Assembly: GCA_016647705.1 (NCBI GenBank)
Contig: CM028334.1
Coordinates: 2,294,001 to 2,358,000, forward strand
DNA from: Eucommia ulmoides
Taxonomy: Eukaryota > Streptophyta > Magnoliopsida > Garryales > Eucommiaceae
Length of the DNA stretch: 64,000 bases
Reading direction: 5' to 3'
The position numbers and the translations under genes were made by a program. Under the pieces are notes generated by a model, which searched no databases, was not told the DNA's origin, and worked only from the letters and a program-made list of their open reading frames with translations. The stretch's first letter is position 1. Every line of letters begins with the position of its first letter. Positions 23,945 through 35,129 of this stretch are shown in pieces.

Positions 23945-24605
23945 TAGAAAAAAATATATGTACTTTGTCTAGTATTTTTGATTTCTCAGAGTTAATTCTA
24001 GATACCAATAGTTGTAGCAATAGCAACAACAGTAATAATAATGTATATTAATTTCAAGTGGAATGAATATTTAATTATTTTTTTTTATAAAAAAGAAAGA
24101 AAGAAATGAGGATAGGCATTATGAATTTTTGTGTGACCTTTTTGATGTGGAGACAAACAAGAAAAGTTTTAGTATTTAGTCATACTTGAGTTGAGTAGAT
24201 ATTTGGATATCTTTTTTGTGAACAAGGTGACATATAAACAAAACGAAAAGAGAAAAAGAAAACCAATCAACTTCATCTTCAATTCTTCCTTTCCCTTTCT
24301 ACTTTCAATAACCGTTCTAAAATACTCTGAGAATAAAAATATATTTAATAACGATCATTATCTTTAAATTATTGAGAATAAAAATAAGAAACACTTTTGG
24401 TTATAATATTTATTTTTTTAAAAATACATTGTGGTCGGCAGGATAGTGACGACCGACGAGATGGTATGTGGTAATAGTTTTATGAGAGTGAATATGAATT
24501 AACATTTTTTTTTTGTTTCTCAAATTCTTAAAAAATTCAAGAATTACATCTAAAATTTTGAGGGAAAAAATATATTTACTAAACGCGTTTGTTACTGTAC
24601 ATTAA
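23945..24605. other. AT-rich intergenic sequence
   Basis: No gene or known repeat is recognised. Confidence 0.5.
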
Positions 24606-24609
24606 TTGA

Positions 24610-24926
24610 AACTGATTGACGGGATCTCCCTCGAGGGATGCTCTGTCAACCGACCTTGATCTTCTGAGAAGGGTTCGAGATTGAGCATATGTCTGTCGGG
24701 ACCCGAAAGATGGTGAACTATACCTGTCGGGACCTGAAATATGGTGAACTATGCCTGAACAGGACGAAGCCAGAAGAAACTCTGATGGAGATCCGCAACA
24801 ATACTGACGTATAAATTGTTGGTCTAACTAGGGTATAGAGGCAAAAGACTAATCGAACCGTCTAGTAGTTAATTCCCTCTAAAGTTTCTCTCAGGATAGC
24901 TAGAGCTTGTGCGCGAGTTCTATCGC
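24610..24926 (+). pseudogene. Nuclear 25S rRNA gene fragment
   Basis: It follows recalled plant 25S rRNA for about 315 bases: ACCGACCTTGATCTTCTGAG, GGGACCCGAAAGATGGTGAA, GACTAATCGAACCGTCTAGT and GAGTTCTATCGC. Many C-to-T-type differences from the functional sequence and an internal duplication of about 31 bases (the CTGTCGGGACCCGAAAGATG segment occurs twice, near 24691 and 24724) show it is a decayed fragment. Confidence 0.88.
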
Positions 24927-24929
24927 AAA

Positions 24930-25960
24930 GAAATGAGTGAACGGAAATAGTAAATGGTCATTTTCTTTTTTGCATACATGGTATATAAAGCTAGACAGAC
25001 AAAGAAATCTACCTTTGGAGATATTGGGGCCCAATTTGATTGGACAAAGCAGGCCCAACCCAAACAGAGGCATGCATTGATGTAGGGGTGGTGTTGTGCA
25101 TTTGACAATAGCTATAATGTGACTTAAGAGACAAGGTGTACTCCCTCTCCTCTCCTCTCCTCTCCATTTTTCCTTTCAATAATCTACAAAAAAATAATTC
25201 ATCATTTTTCTTGTATTTTTATTTTTCAAGTCAAAATTATATTTTATTTTTTTTCAAAACCTAACCAAAAATATTTATTCTTAGAAGAAAATACTACAAT
25301 TGTTTTCGTCAGTAATTTCTGATCAGTATCAGTCAAAAGACTCATTTCATTTTCAGTACGTCTTATCCATAAATTTTGATTCTTTCATTTGTGACCAAAA
25401 CGTGATGAATCACTTTGTGTATAGTTTTGTCAAGGAAAATCCTATTGACATCCAGTGTCGGATTCAGAAAATTGGTTGAAAACGACTTATTTATTTTAGG
25501 AAGTTAATGTAAAAAATTTAATAGATTTTTTAACTATTTTTTTTTCTTTCTAAAAGTACAGGGTTTATAGTAAAAAATTTCAAAAATTAAGAGAGTGCAG
25601 TTTATATATTTTTTTACAATAATAATTTTGATTTGAGTGCAAATATATATATATATATATATATATGGGTCACTTTAAAGGGAGAAAATCATGTGTATGT
25701 TATAATGATAATTATTCATGTTGTCACATGAAATGAATAGCCCATCTATGTTAGTATGTTTTCAGCACTTAAAGTGAGAGAGCATCATTAAATATAGAGG
25801 CTCTCTTCAAGTCAGCTTCTCCATCCACCACCGGTCGGCCACTTTCCGGTGACCCCACCGGTTTTGCCACCGGATAAGGACAAAATGGTAATACTAGAAC
25901 TTGAAGAAAAATAAGGGGTTAAATTCCAATTTTTTTTTTAAATATAATCTATGATCCCGT
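24930..25960. other. AT-rich intergenic sequence
   Basis: It contains a TCTCC run at 25145-25165, a TA run near 25648 and a GC-richer patch at 25815-25880 (CCACCGGTCGGCCAC). No gene is recognised. Confidence 0.45.
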
Positions 25961-25964
25961 TTTG

Positions 25965-26470
25965 TCTTGGAAAAATTATATTTTTTGTCCTGCGAATGTC
26001 AATAGTTTGTAAAATTACACATTTGATCCCTCAAGTTCTACATTTGTTTCAATCTCGTAAAAATTAAAAACATTATTATTATTAACGATGACAAATGAGT
26101 TGTGCTTACACATGGCTTTTTAATGAAAATATTCTTTGATAATTCATTACTTTATTAAATTTGAGACGTTTTTCTCAAAGACGACTTAGACTTTTCTCTC
26201 TCATTCTTCAGAAGAATCATTATTAAGGAAGATGTCAGGGAAAAATATTTTAGATTTAGTGGAGTGATTTCATGACGGAAAATATCCACATTAGAAAACC
26301 AATACATGCTAAGCAAACTCATTTTTTCGTTCAAAATCATTAAGGTTTTTCATTTTTGGGATTGAAAAAACTGTAAAACTTAAGGGATCAAATGTATAAT
26401 TTAGCAAAACTCAGGATCCACAAAAACACCCGCCTCATATTTTAGGGATAAAAAATATAATTTTCCCCTT
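25965..26470. mobile_element. TIR element with arms of about 90 bp
   Basis: The left arm (GAAAAATTATATTTTTTGTCC, ATTACACATTTGATCCCT) is the inverted complement of the right arm (GGGATCAAATGTATAATTTAG, GGGATAAAAAATATAATTTT). The interior is about 300 bp with no credible frame. Confidence 0.6.
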
Positions 26471-26924
26471 TGTCTTCCCCAAACATGGCCTATCCATTAA
26501 AAGGAAGTGAATAGGAAGTAGTAGTAGTAGTATGATAGATAATTTTGCATATTTTCATGATAAATAGTTAAAGAGATGTGATTGGAGGAAAGGGAACTTC
26601 ACTTACTCTTTTGTTCTCATTGTGGAACCTTACCTAACAAATTTCAAATCATAAATTCAACTAATGTCACTTTGTGATGGTGTCATTGTTATGAAAAGAC
26701 AAAAAAAAAAAAAAATATAAAAAAAAAAAAAAAAAAATGAGATCAAATTTCATTCTTTTCTAAAGGATTTTCCTAGATTTTCATAAATAAAATATAAAGT
26801 AATCACTATTTGGATCTGATTTTGTCAGAAAAAATTGTACTTTACCTGATCGTATATCACTATTCAAAAGTAAACTACCCACACAACTCATCATGCCATC
26901 TCTTTTATTATTAGTTTTGATTTT
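26471..26924. other. AT-rich intergenic sequence with A tracts
   Basis: Two A runs sit around 26702-26737. No gene is seen. Confidence 0.5.
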
Positions 26925-27075
26925 ATGGTAAGGTATTGTCCGGATCAACTTAGGCGTACCTCGACTAATCACCTCTGCGGACAATCTTAAGGGCGCACTC
27001 CCCCACATCGACCAGATGCGTCCAAGATTAAAATCGTGCTTTTAAGAGAGTCGAACTTGGTTGATAGTAAAAAAA
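26925..27075 (-). mobile_element. tRNA-derived SINE, copy 4
   Basis: Minus-strand copy: the complement of CGACTAATCACCTCTGCGGACAATCTTAAGG, GCACTCCCCCACATCG and a B-box-like GAGTCGAACTTGG matches the family. Confidence 0.6.
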
Positions 27076-27329
27076 TATATGATATAAACAAATAATAATA
27101 ATAAAAGAAGTGTCTTCAAGACACTTGCATCCTCCAATTAGGTTGAACGCTTGAGAACCGTGTACCTTTCCTAAGAAATGTCTATTCTATACCCTCTATC
27201 ATAATTTAGGCAGCCTCAAAAAGCAGAGGAACCTTATCTTAGGTTTAATCCAAATGAAACCCATGAGTACACCTAAAATGGACAAAACTATAAAGAAAAA
27301 AAAAAATAGAACAAAAAAATAATAATAAA

Positions 27330-27573
27330 AAAAGGACAATGGTGATGAAGACGGGGGAAAAGCAGAGTAGTAACATTCAACATGGGGTATATATGCCACC
27401 AAAAGAGGTAGATGTTCTTCTTCATGAGTTTCAACTTTCAATCTCAAAGCTTCTCAACAATCCATGTGCATCTCTTTCTCTCTCCCCAACTCAAATTCTC
27501 ACTATAGCCAAAAAAACAGAAACAAAAAAGGAGCCTCTTAGGTAAAAACAAAAACAAAAACAAATTCTCACAT
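27330..27573 (+). promoter_or_regulatory. 5' leader region of the zinc-finger gene with an upstream open frame
   Basis: CT-rich and CAA-rich leader sequence precedes the start. A 68-codon open frame starting near 27339 ends at 27542, 32 bases before the start codon and in another frame. If transcription starts upstream of 27339, it could reduce translation. Confidence 0.35.
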
Positions 27574-28326
27574 ATGGATTCACCTCTTACATCAGACCAC
27601 CCCTGTGATCTCTCTGAAACTTCAACCATCATCTCTGTTCAAAACACATCAATGGAAGAACAAGATCAGAAACATCAAGAAGGAGAGCAAAAAAGTGTTC
27701 TTGTTCTGGATTTAAGCCTCTCCGGTAAGGATTTGGATCACGGGTTGAATCCGGAACTCAACCTCATAGATTGTTTCAATCTGGGTTCATCACGGAATTC
27801 ATCAGAGGCTGCTGCTGCTGCTGCTGCAAATGAGACAACAGAGGCAAGGGTTTTCTCTTGCAACTACTGCCAGAGAAAGTTTTACAGTTCACAGGCACTT
27901 GGAGGGCATCAAAATGCACACAAGAGAGAGAGAACGATAGCGAAAAGAGGACAGAGAACGGCTATGGCTTTCGGCCATTTTAATAGATACTCAAACATGG
28001 CTTCTCTTCCTCTACACGGGTCATCATTGAATAGGTCACTTGGGATTCAGGTCCACTCTATGATTCATAAACAAAGTTTCTTACCATCTTCTTCTTCATC
28101 ATCAACCTTCTTTGGTAGCAATGGCTGGTTCAGAAAGCCTCTTGATCAGCAGCCGGCGATTGGGCGGCTGCCTTCCCCATCAGGTGGTGGTGCAGCCCAA
28201 TTTGACAGTGGCCGGAGGTTTTCTCCGGCAGGTGATGGAATTGTGGGATACAGATGGGATAGTGGTGCTCACTTGAAGACTAATAAAGATGAGTTGCAGA
28301 AGCTTGACTTGTCACTCAAACTCTAG
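27574..28326 (+). CDS. C2H2 zinc-finger transcriptional repressor (ZFP4/ZFP7-like) with EAR motifs
   Basis: A single exon of 250 codons. One C2H2 finger at residues 94-116 ([17 protein letters not shown], zinc ligands C96, C99, H112, H116) carries the plant-specific QALGGH core for DNA contact. Two LDLSL motifs, LDLSLSG at 45-51 and the C-terminal LDLSLKL at 244-250, fit EAR repression motifs that recruit TOPLESS-type co-repressors. An alanine run (79-85) and a serine run (172-177) are low-complexity. The stretch after the finger ([16 protein letters not shown]) matches recalled ZFP4-like proteins, which affect abscisic-acid and developmental responses; the exact paralogue is not resolved. 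The ATG at 27574 is the first one in frame. The protein is expected to be nuclear. Confidence 0.93.
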   Translation: MDSPLTSDHPCDLSETSTIISVQNTSMEEQDQKHQEGEQKSVLVLDLSLSGKDLDHGLNPELNLIDCFNLGSSRNSSEAAAAAAANETTEARVFSCNYCQRKFYSSQALGGHQNAHKRERTIAKRGQRTAMAFGHFNRYSNMASLPLHGSSLNRSLGIQVHSMIHKQSFLPSSSSSSTFFGSNGWFRKPLDQQPAIGRLPSPSGGGAAQFDSGRRFSPAGDGIVGYRWDSGAHLKTNKDELQKLDLSLKL

Positions 28327-28594
28327 GAGTAGTTTTTTTTTTTTTCCTTCCTTTTTTTAAAAATTTTTTGCCTTTTTTTTTTTCATGTTGTTTTTAGAGC
28401 TTGTGTTTTTGACCATTTTTGTTAGGAATTGATGTAAATGTTCTCCTATCTTGGCCATATAAATGATACTTCAGCCATTTTTGACTGATTTCCTCTCTCC
28501 CTCTAAACTTGAAAAAAAAAAAAACTAAAATAAATTAGTACGTAAAGAGCAGGAAGAAGAACCCTAAAATCTTTGAAGGGGACTAAACTTTTGT
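28327..28594. other. 3' flank of the zinc-finger gene
   Basis: T-rich sequence follows the stop codon, then GCCATATAAATGATACTTC, then an A run at 28511-28523. The polyadenylation site is not fixed. Confidence 0.4.
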
Positions 28595-28972
28595 TGGGTT
28601 TATCCCACATCGGATGTGGAAGGAGCTCGTGGTCAAGTTATAAGTGTAAGGAAAAACCTTACATCATAAGCTACCTTTGGGAGTTGAAAAGGTGCAAAAC
28701 GGTGTCATAGCCCAAGTTATAACAATTCTGGCTCAATAGCCACAAAGGGAGAGTCCGGTGAGGGCTAGCCGACCAAAGACCCGATGTGTGAGGAGGAGAT
28801 TGTCGAGTTAATCCTACATCAAATGTAGAAGGGGATGATTGTCAGGTTATAAGTATGAGGAAAAGTCTCACTTCATGAGCTAACTTTTGAGGTTGAGAAG
28901 GGCCCAAAACCACTCTACACTAACTTGATCAGCATCGCCTTCCACATTTGATGTGGATTAACCCAACAGCTT
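28595..28972. mobile_element. TIR-bounded repeat with internal direct repeat
   Basis: The left end TGTTGGGTTTATCCCACATC matches the inverted right end GATGTGGATTAACCCAACA over about 32 bp. A second copy of the left-end segment (TCGAGTTAATCCTACATCAA, then GTTATAAGTATGAGGAAAA) lies inside in direct orientation at about 28805-28905. It may be a rearranged TRIM-type terminal repeat. Confidence 0.5.
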
Positions 28973-29640
28973 TCATTGATTGCCTCTACTTTGCTTAAAG
29001 AAGAAGAGAAGAGAAGGAAAAAAGAGGTGGGAAATTGGGAGGAAAATGAAGGGAAAACACAAGCATAGGAATTCAAAAGTTCACCTTTTTTTCTTTTTCT
29101 CTTTTTAGGTAAAAGAGAGAAAATAAAGGAGTAATTTTTATGGAGGGGACTATATTATGTAAAATTAAAGACCACCTAAAAAAAAGGTATAAATTTGTTC
29201 CTGCCCTGCACACAGACAACCTCATCCAGGAGAAAATGGAGGATACAGATTCATATCCTCAGACAAATCCGTACAGTTTGATCAATTGTCAATTGATCCT
29301 ATACACTGAAAGGCATATTGCCCATTAAATAAATTCTATTTGGATGGCTGTGATTTTTCAAATGATTCAATCCATGGCCCACCTGCAGTTGAAGAAATAG
29401 ACCATCCATTTGAATTTGGGAGTTTCATTTCTTTTTCTTTCCTTTTTTTTTTTTTTTTTGGTTTTTTGGTTTAAAGGGTTGAGATCTTAGAAGAGATGTG
29501 GTTGTAAATCTCGATCATTTAATTGAAGAGATTTTTTCATATGTTGGATTATATATTTGGAAAGATCTAGCCTTTGTATTCATGATCTTAATTGTTTTGT
29601 AGTTTAGCGCATATATCTATTTTATAAATTAAGACGGTTT
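28973..29640. other. Intergenic sequence
   Basis: No gene is seen. A T tract lies at 29440-29459. Confidence 0.5.
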
Positions 29641-29644
29641 TTTA

Positions 29645-30345
29645 AAATATTTTTTTGTTAAGGGTTGTGATTTATTTGAAGAGAATGAATGGATGATATT
29701 TAGTTATAGAAGTTTTTTCGGAGAAATTCCTACCCAAAAATTTTACACTCACACTTCTAAGGTGGTTAAATTAAATTATATTTTCTATCCTTAGCGTTTC
29801 AAATTTGTATTTAATTGATCAATTTTTTAGGAAACCGTGGGGCCTCACTCACTTTCAAAAGATGCCTCGTAAGATAAGGATTGTCCTAGGCTTTATATAT
29901 AGCTAAGAATCAGGTAACACAAGCGATGTGGATTCAACACACCCCCACATGCAAGATGGACTTTGCCAAACTACAGCAAATAGATATCGGGAGACCCAAC
30001 ATCAATGTGGGATTCAACACGCCCCTTCATGCGCAGGGTGAACTTTGACAAACCATTGTAAACGATGATGTCTAGGGGAAGGGAGGGGGAGGGGGCATGC
30101 CCAACAACAAACAAAAGCCTTAGCTTTGATACTATATAAGAAACCTATGGGACCTAACTCATTCTCGACCTAACTCATTCTCAAAAGATACCATATAGGA
30201 GAAGGATTGCCCTGGACTTTATATACAACTAAGGATCAGGTAACACAAGCGATGTGGGATCCAACAATTGTTTTTTTTATTATTTACTATCTTTTACAGT
30301 TATAAATTAGAAAATCAATTTAGTGTCTTTAGGCATGGGAAATCC
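29645..30345. mobile_element. Long-TIR element arm, interrupted by a TRIM
   Basis: Sequence at 29645-29830 and again at 30273-30345 (ATTTTACACTCACACTTCTA, ending TAGTGTCTTTAGGCATGG) matches the arm of the long-TIR element at 10355-10562. A TRIM sits between the two parts. Confidence 0.45.
29831..30272 (-). mobile_element. TRIM (miniature LTR element), copy 1
   Basis: Minus orientation. Terminal repeats of about 110-120 bp (GATGTGGGATCCAACA end, CTTTATATATAGCTAAG, CAGGTAACACAAGCGATGTG) flank a middle with CAACACGCCCCTTCATGCGC and TTTGACAAACCA. It matches the copies at 43614 and 45889. It has no coding capacity, is old and looks partly rearranged. Confidence 0.6.
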
Positions 30346-30479
30346 CTAGTATAATAATAATGAGATTATTTAAGATAATTTATTAATTTTATTTTAAAAT
30401 TAAAATTTTAAATTACTTTTAAGTTATTTTTTTATTAAAATAATATTAAAAAGTGCCTTTAGTCATTACTAATTACTAG

Positions 30480-31110
30480 TATATACACGCACACACGCCT
30501 ATACAAGTGCATTATGATCTACCCTACTCCTAAACGACGAAAAATCAGAATAACTAAACCCTAAACCCTAGGATTAAATTTCTACCTAGAGGGCCCAAAT
30601 CAGTCATTTGAGAGGTTTTGATCAATGGGCAGGTGCGTTTAATCATGTAGGAATCAAACAAAATTTTATTTTTAAAATGAGAATAAATCTTTGATTATGT
30701 TGATTTCTCACCTAAGAGATCCTCTAAACAGGATGTGGGTCCACATCACATTAGTCTAATCCATATCACAGATAGCATTAATCATTTAATTTCACTATCA
30801 CAAAAAGCAATGATAAACTGAAACAGTGTCATTATGAAAGCTTAATGAACATAGAAGATGTCTCACTCATAGATTATAGTAAGATTAAGGCCCTTGATTA
30901 AGATATTTTCCATAATTAATTAAAATTAATGCAAGTTTTTTGAAATTCAAAGCAAGACAATATAAGTGGATATAGTATTTCATCATTAGATGTGTTATTA
31001 AAAAACAGCCATGATCCGCGCGTGCAGAACATCAATGTCTGTTTGTGAAGTGGATTTGATGGTGTTGGGTTGGTGGAGAATTGTTTTAGTTTTCAACTGT
31101 TTTGTGTTTT
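30480..31110. other. Intergenic sequence
   Basis: No gene is recognised. A short telomere-like AACCCTAAACCCTAGG occurs at about 30557. Confidence 0.5.
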
Positions 31111-31114
31111 GTTA

Positions 31115-31601
31115 GGGTTAATTGCTTTTTTACTCCCTTGTAAGTTGGTCTTGTTTCGGTCTTAACCCTCTACTTTAAAAACCTACACATTATTCCTTTT
31201 TAGTCTTTTGACTAAAGGGAGAAACTCACATTTTATTTAAGAAAATAAAAAAATAAAATGAATTAATTGCCTTTTTTTCATTTAAATTTAATATTAAAAT
31301 CTAATAAACAGGAAATTAACATTTTCTTTCTCTAGTCCTCTTTCTATCTCTACTTCTATTTTTCTTTTCTTTTCTAATAAAAAAGAAAATTAAAATAAAG
31401 GGTGATTTTGTCTATTTCATGTAAGCTTTGGACGACAAATTTAATTTCATCAATTTTTGAGCATATTCGGTGATGTTAAAAAAAAAAAAAGTCAGTTTTC
31501 CAATTTATTACAAGTAGAAGGAGAAATGTAGGTTTTTAAAGTAAAAATGACAATGTGAAACAAGATCAAAGTAAAAAGGAGTAAAAGGAAATTAACCCTT
31601 A
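31115..31601. mobile_element. TIR element with arms of about 75 bp
   Basis: Left arm TTAGGGTTAATTGC, TTTTTACTCCCTTG, ACTTTAAAAACCTACACA is mirrored by right arm TGTAGGTTTTTAAAGT, AAACAAGATCAAAG, GGAAATTAACCCTTAA. The interior has no credible frame. Confidence 0.6.
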
Positions 31602-32284
31602 AAACTATATCCAAAAGCTTTTTTTTTTTTTTTTTTTTAAAAAAAAGAAAAGAAAACGTTCCGAATATATGATTTTGACACCGACATTACTAGATCAGAA
31701 ACCCTAGGCCCCGTTTCTTTGTGTTTCTGTTCCCAGATAAAAGCTTACATTCTCAGAAAATTGAAGAAAGAAACAGAAATATGGAACCCAGTTTTTTTTT
31801 TTTCAAAAAAAAAAAAAAGATTTTGGGGACAGACTATAATTGTTCCCATACAAACAAAAGCTACCCTATTTTTTTTTTTAAGAAAAAAACAATTTAAAGA
31901 AAGATAGGAAAAAGCAAAGTATCCAGATAAGAAACCATCTTAGAAATGTTCCTATCACGGTGAGGTGAAGTAGACCAAATATGGGAAGACTGTAGAGACA
32001 AACAGTTTAAAGATGTGCAACCACCACAATAACTATAGTACTACACCCATATAGTACCAAAAAAACATGGACCACTACAAGAGTTCTTCTATGTTTCAAT
32101 TAGTGCTATTCTCGGGGAATATGACCCATTCATGTGCATATTCTGAGGGAATAAGAAACTGTACCTAGAGATCTTGACATAAAAGGTAAGAGATTAGGGT
32201 CGTGCTAAAAAACAGCCCACTTTCATTGCCTAGTCCTTTTTTTTGGTTCTTTTTTTTTTGGGGGGGGGGGGGGCAGGGTTTGGG
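31602..32284. other. Homopolymer-rich intergenic sequence
   Basis: It contains a T20-A tract near 31620, an element-like piece at 31710-31870 with GGGAACAGAAA phrases related to the TIR elements at 44590 and 53286, and a T9-G14 run at 32251-32273. No gene is seen. Confidence 0.45.
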
Positions 32285-32465
32285 TTCGGGGGTTACAGTA
32301 AGGTGTGTCTAGACCAAATTACGTGCACCTCGACTAATCACCTCATTGGCGACCTTAAGGGCACACTCCCCCACATCGGCTTTATGCATTCAGGATTAAA
32401 TTCAAGATTTAATTCATGGAGTGTTCCCAAGAGAGTGGAACCCTGATTGACAAAGAAGGAGGGCA
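32285..32465 (-). mobile_element. tRNA-derived SINE, copy 5
   Basis: Minus-strand copy with the complement of CTCGACTAATCACCTCATTGG, GGGCACACTCCCCCACATCGG, AATTCAAGATTTAATTC and a B-box-like GAGAGTGGAACCCTG. Confidence 0.65.
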
Positions 32466-32703
32466 CATTCTTTTGCTAACCGGATCTAACACATCTTGTG
32501 TAGAGTTTTAGTACCTAGTCAAATGCCCATCTATTTAGCACTTAATGAAAATATGATGATGCAAAAAACTGATGTTAGGTACAAGAATTTAGTGCGAAAA
32601 TCTAGCGATTTTGGGGAAGAACTAATGGAATCTATTTAGCGCTTGATCGAAAGACGTCAGAATAAGAGAGCCTGGTTCCATTCTCAGAAACATCAAAATT
32701 AAG

Positions 32704-33013
32704 GGGCCGTTTGGTTGTGTAAATTATCCTGTTTTATGACTTATCGTATTTTTTTTTTATGAATTGATTTGCATATTTCATCATTTGCGTATGATTTGAT
32801 CAAACTTACATATTGTTTGTTTGAAATAAGAAACAGACTTTACTCGAATTACAAACAAGAAAATAGCATCTGAAACTAAAATAAAACGGTTTGATAGTTA
32901 ATTTAACTGTATTTAATTTTTACAACCACAACACTAAACTATAATGTTTCATAAATTAACTAATGAAACAATAGCACAATTTGCGAATTGAAGGATAACC
33001 AAACTGCCCGAAA
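32704..33013. mobile_element. TIR element (GGGCCGTTTGGTT type)
   Basis: Starts GGGGCCGTTTGGTTGTG and ends GGATAACCAAACTGCCC, about 310 bp, AT-rich and non-coding. The ends resemble the hAT-type MITE pattern (inference). Confidence 0.6.
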
Positions 33014-33077
33014 GTTCCTCTACTGAAGTTTCTAAGGAAACTAATACAAAAAGAAGAAACAGATAAACCAAGTGTAC

Positions 33078-33175
33078 CTGATTCCAGGAACCTCCATTGG
33101 CCATCTCAAGTCTTCCTTCCCTTCCCCTTTAAAGATGTCGACAAATATTGTAAATATGAAGCTGCACACATTCAC
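33078..33175 (-). other. Possible orphan or alternative exon
   Basis: A 98-base minus-strand segment is bounded by CGCAG on its 5' side and by CAG then GTACAC on its 3' side, and is open throughout (VNVCSFIFTIFVDIFKGEGK and on). It lies 610 bases beyond the DCN1-like stop codon. It could be an alternative 3' exon of that gene, part of an unseen gene, or chance. Confidence 0.25.
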
Positions 33176-33788
33176 CTGCGGAAATCAAATCTTTTTTTTT
33201 TTTTTTTTTTTCGCATTTTGAACAGACCCAAATCATCCATCAAAATCAAACCAGTTCAATCTTTTGATCTTCATACCGCTAAAAATTATAAGCTTTTGAT
33301 TATTCCTTGAGCAAGTAGAACTTATCTAATCAAGAAGGAATTCAGAGGAAGCACTCCTATGCAATAAAAATTGAATTTCATGGAAGGCAGAAAGCGAGTA
33401 TTATTTTGGTCTTCAAAAAATGGTGCACCAAGGAGCATGGCACAAGAATGAGATTTTCATAGAGAGTGTAGTGATAACCCAAAAAAATGATATCAGAAGT
33501 AGGGATTAGATTGATATGAGTTGTGAAACTTAACACATTATGTAAATGACTATTAAGTTCATATTTTTTTTTTGGGTAAAGAACAACAATTGAAAAGAAA
33601 TATGCTAAACGAAAACAGAAATGAATTCCAAGTTGTTTGATGTGTCTTCCTTTGCTGGAGCCTGCAAATACAGATACAATCATGATGAAACATGTAGTAA
33701 TTAGTAAAAAGATTTTGAAGGGAGAGCATAAGTAATACCTACTTTTAATGAGCGCCTTCTAAGCAGAGAACAAATTTGCCGAATCATG

Positions 33789-35076
33789 TTAAATTTTGCC
33801 CTGGTTTGTCCCCATCCATTCAACAAAATTGTCCAAGATCAAGGGCCAAGCCAAATCTGAATCATAATTGCTAAGATCTGGGAAGCTTATCTGTTGAACA
33901 TTGATCAAAGTTACAGGCAGAGATGATTGATGAAAAGGGTCAAGTGCTTTTACCCCTACCACTTTCACCGAATCACATAAACAGAATAACTGATCTTTTA
34001 GCCTTAGAAAAGGTTAAAAAATGACAAATTAGCTCATCGCAAAACCAAAATGACAAATCACCTCATCGCAAAACCGATAAAAACCCATCCATTGATCCAT
34101 GTTGATGACTTTGTAATCAGTCTGAGTCTGCATCAAGAGTACAAACATGTAAAGAACTATTCCTATTGCCCGACATTTATTAAAAGCAAACTTAAGGAAA
34201 TGCACACTTTTAGCAATGACTTTCCAATGTTTTCCCGTTATTCCACTCTTAAAAAGTGTTATGTTTAGCTCTCCATGAGCCTAATAGTTTTATAGTTCTT
34301 CCATTATTTCAATTTTAGGTTTTAGTGTTTTTCCGTTTTGTAGGACTTTAAAGAATCAGAAACATAAGTAACTACTCCAGAGAATGAAAAACGGCTTACC
34401 CTTAGATACCGAACAAATGACTCAACCTGGGCCCTGTATTGGGACCCCAGAACAATATCCAGCAGTTGAAAGATACTTTCGAGGTCTATGCTCTTCTGTT
34501 TCTCCTCTAAAAGAACATAAGAATCAAAATTTAGTTTAGCAGCACGGATATAATTCAGCATTCCAAAACTAAACCAATGAATGCCATAGAATCACTATAC
34601 CAGTAAGGCAATACTGAAATGCGAAGGTATAGAAATCCACGAAACTTGACGTCCTTCTGACCTTTTATGGACATGAAAACCAAGGAAAATAGATCAACCA
34701 ATGTACTATTTCAGTAAGAAAGGATTAAGAAAAACATGTCACCAAAATACACGATTCTGGTAGCCAAGCAAACTAAAATGTGGTACCTCTTTTTCAAGCT
34801 CTGGAAGTGCCTTTTTCAATTTAACTATGGTTTCAGCCCGAAGTGATTTAAGACCTCTTCGCCACTCCTCCTGTTAATGATATGATAAGCATAAGGATGA
34901 AGATGGGACAACAAAATTGAAACAGGAAGTTTAAAGCACAGCCTATAACAACAACAACTAAGCCTTTGTCCCACTTAAGTTGGGCGGCTACATGAATCAG
35001 TTTACGCCACAATGATCGATCATGTTTAAAACACAGCCTAAACAGAAAAAAAGATGAAAAATACAACTCCCCCCCC

Positions 35077-35129
<53 letters not shown>

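Noticed and set aside
30555-30575. Telomere-like CCCTAAACCCTA
   Set aside because: Fewer than three units; expected by chance in this much sequence.
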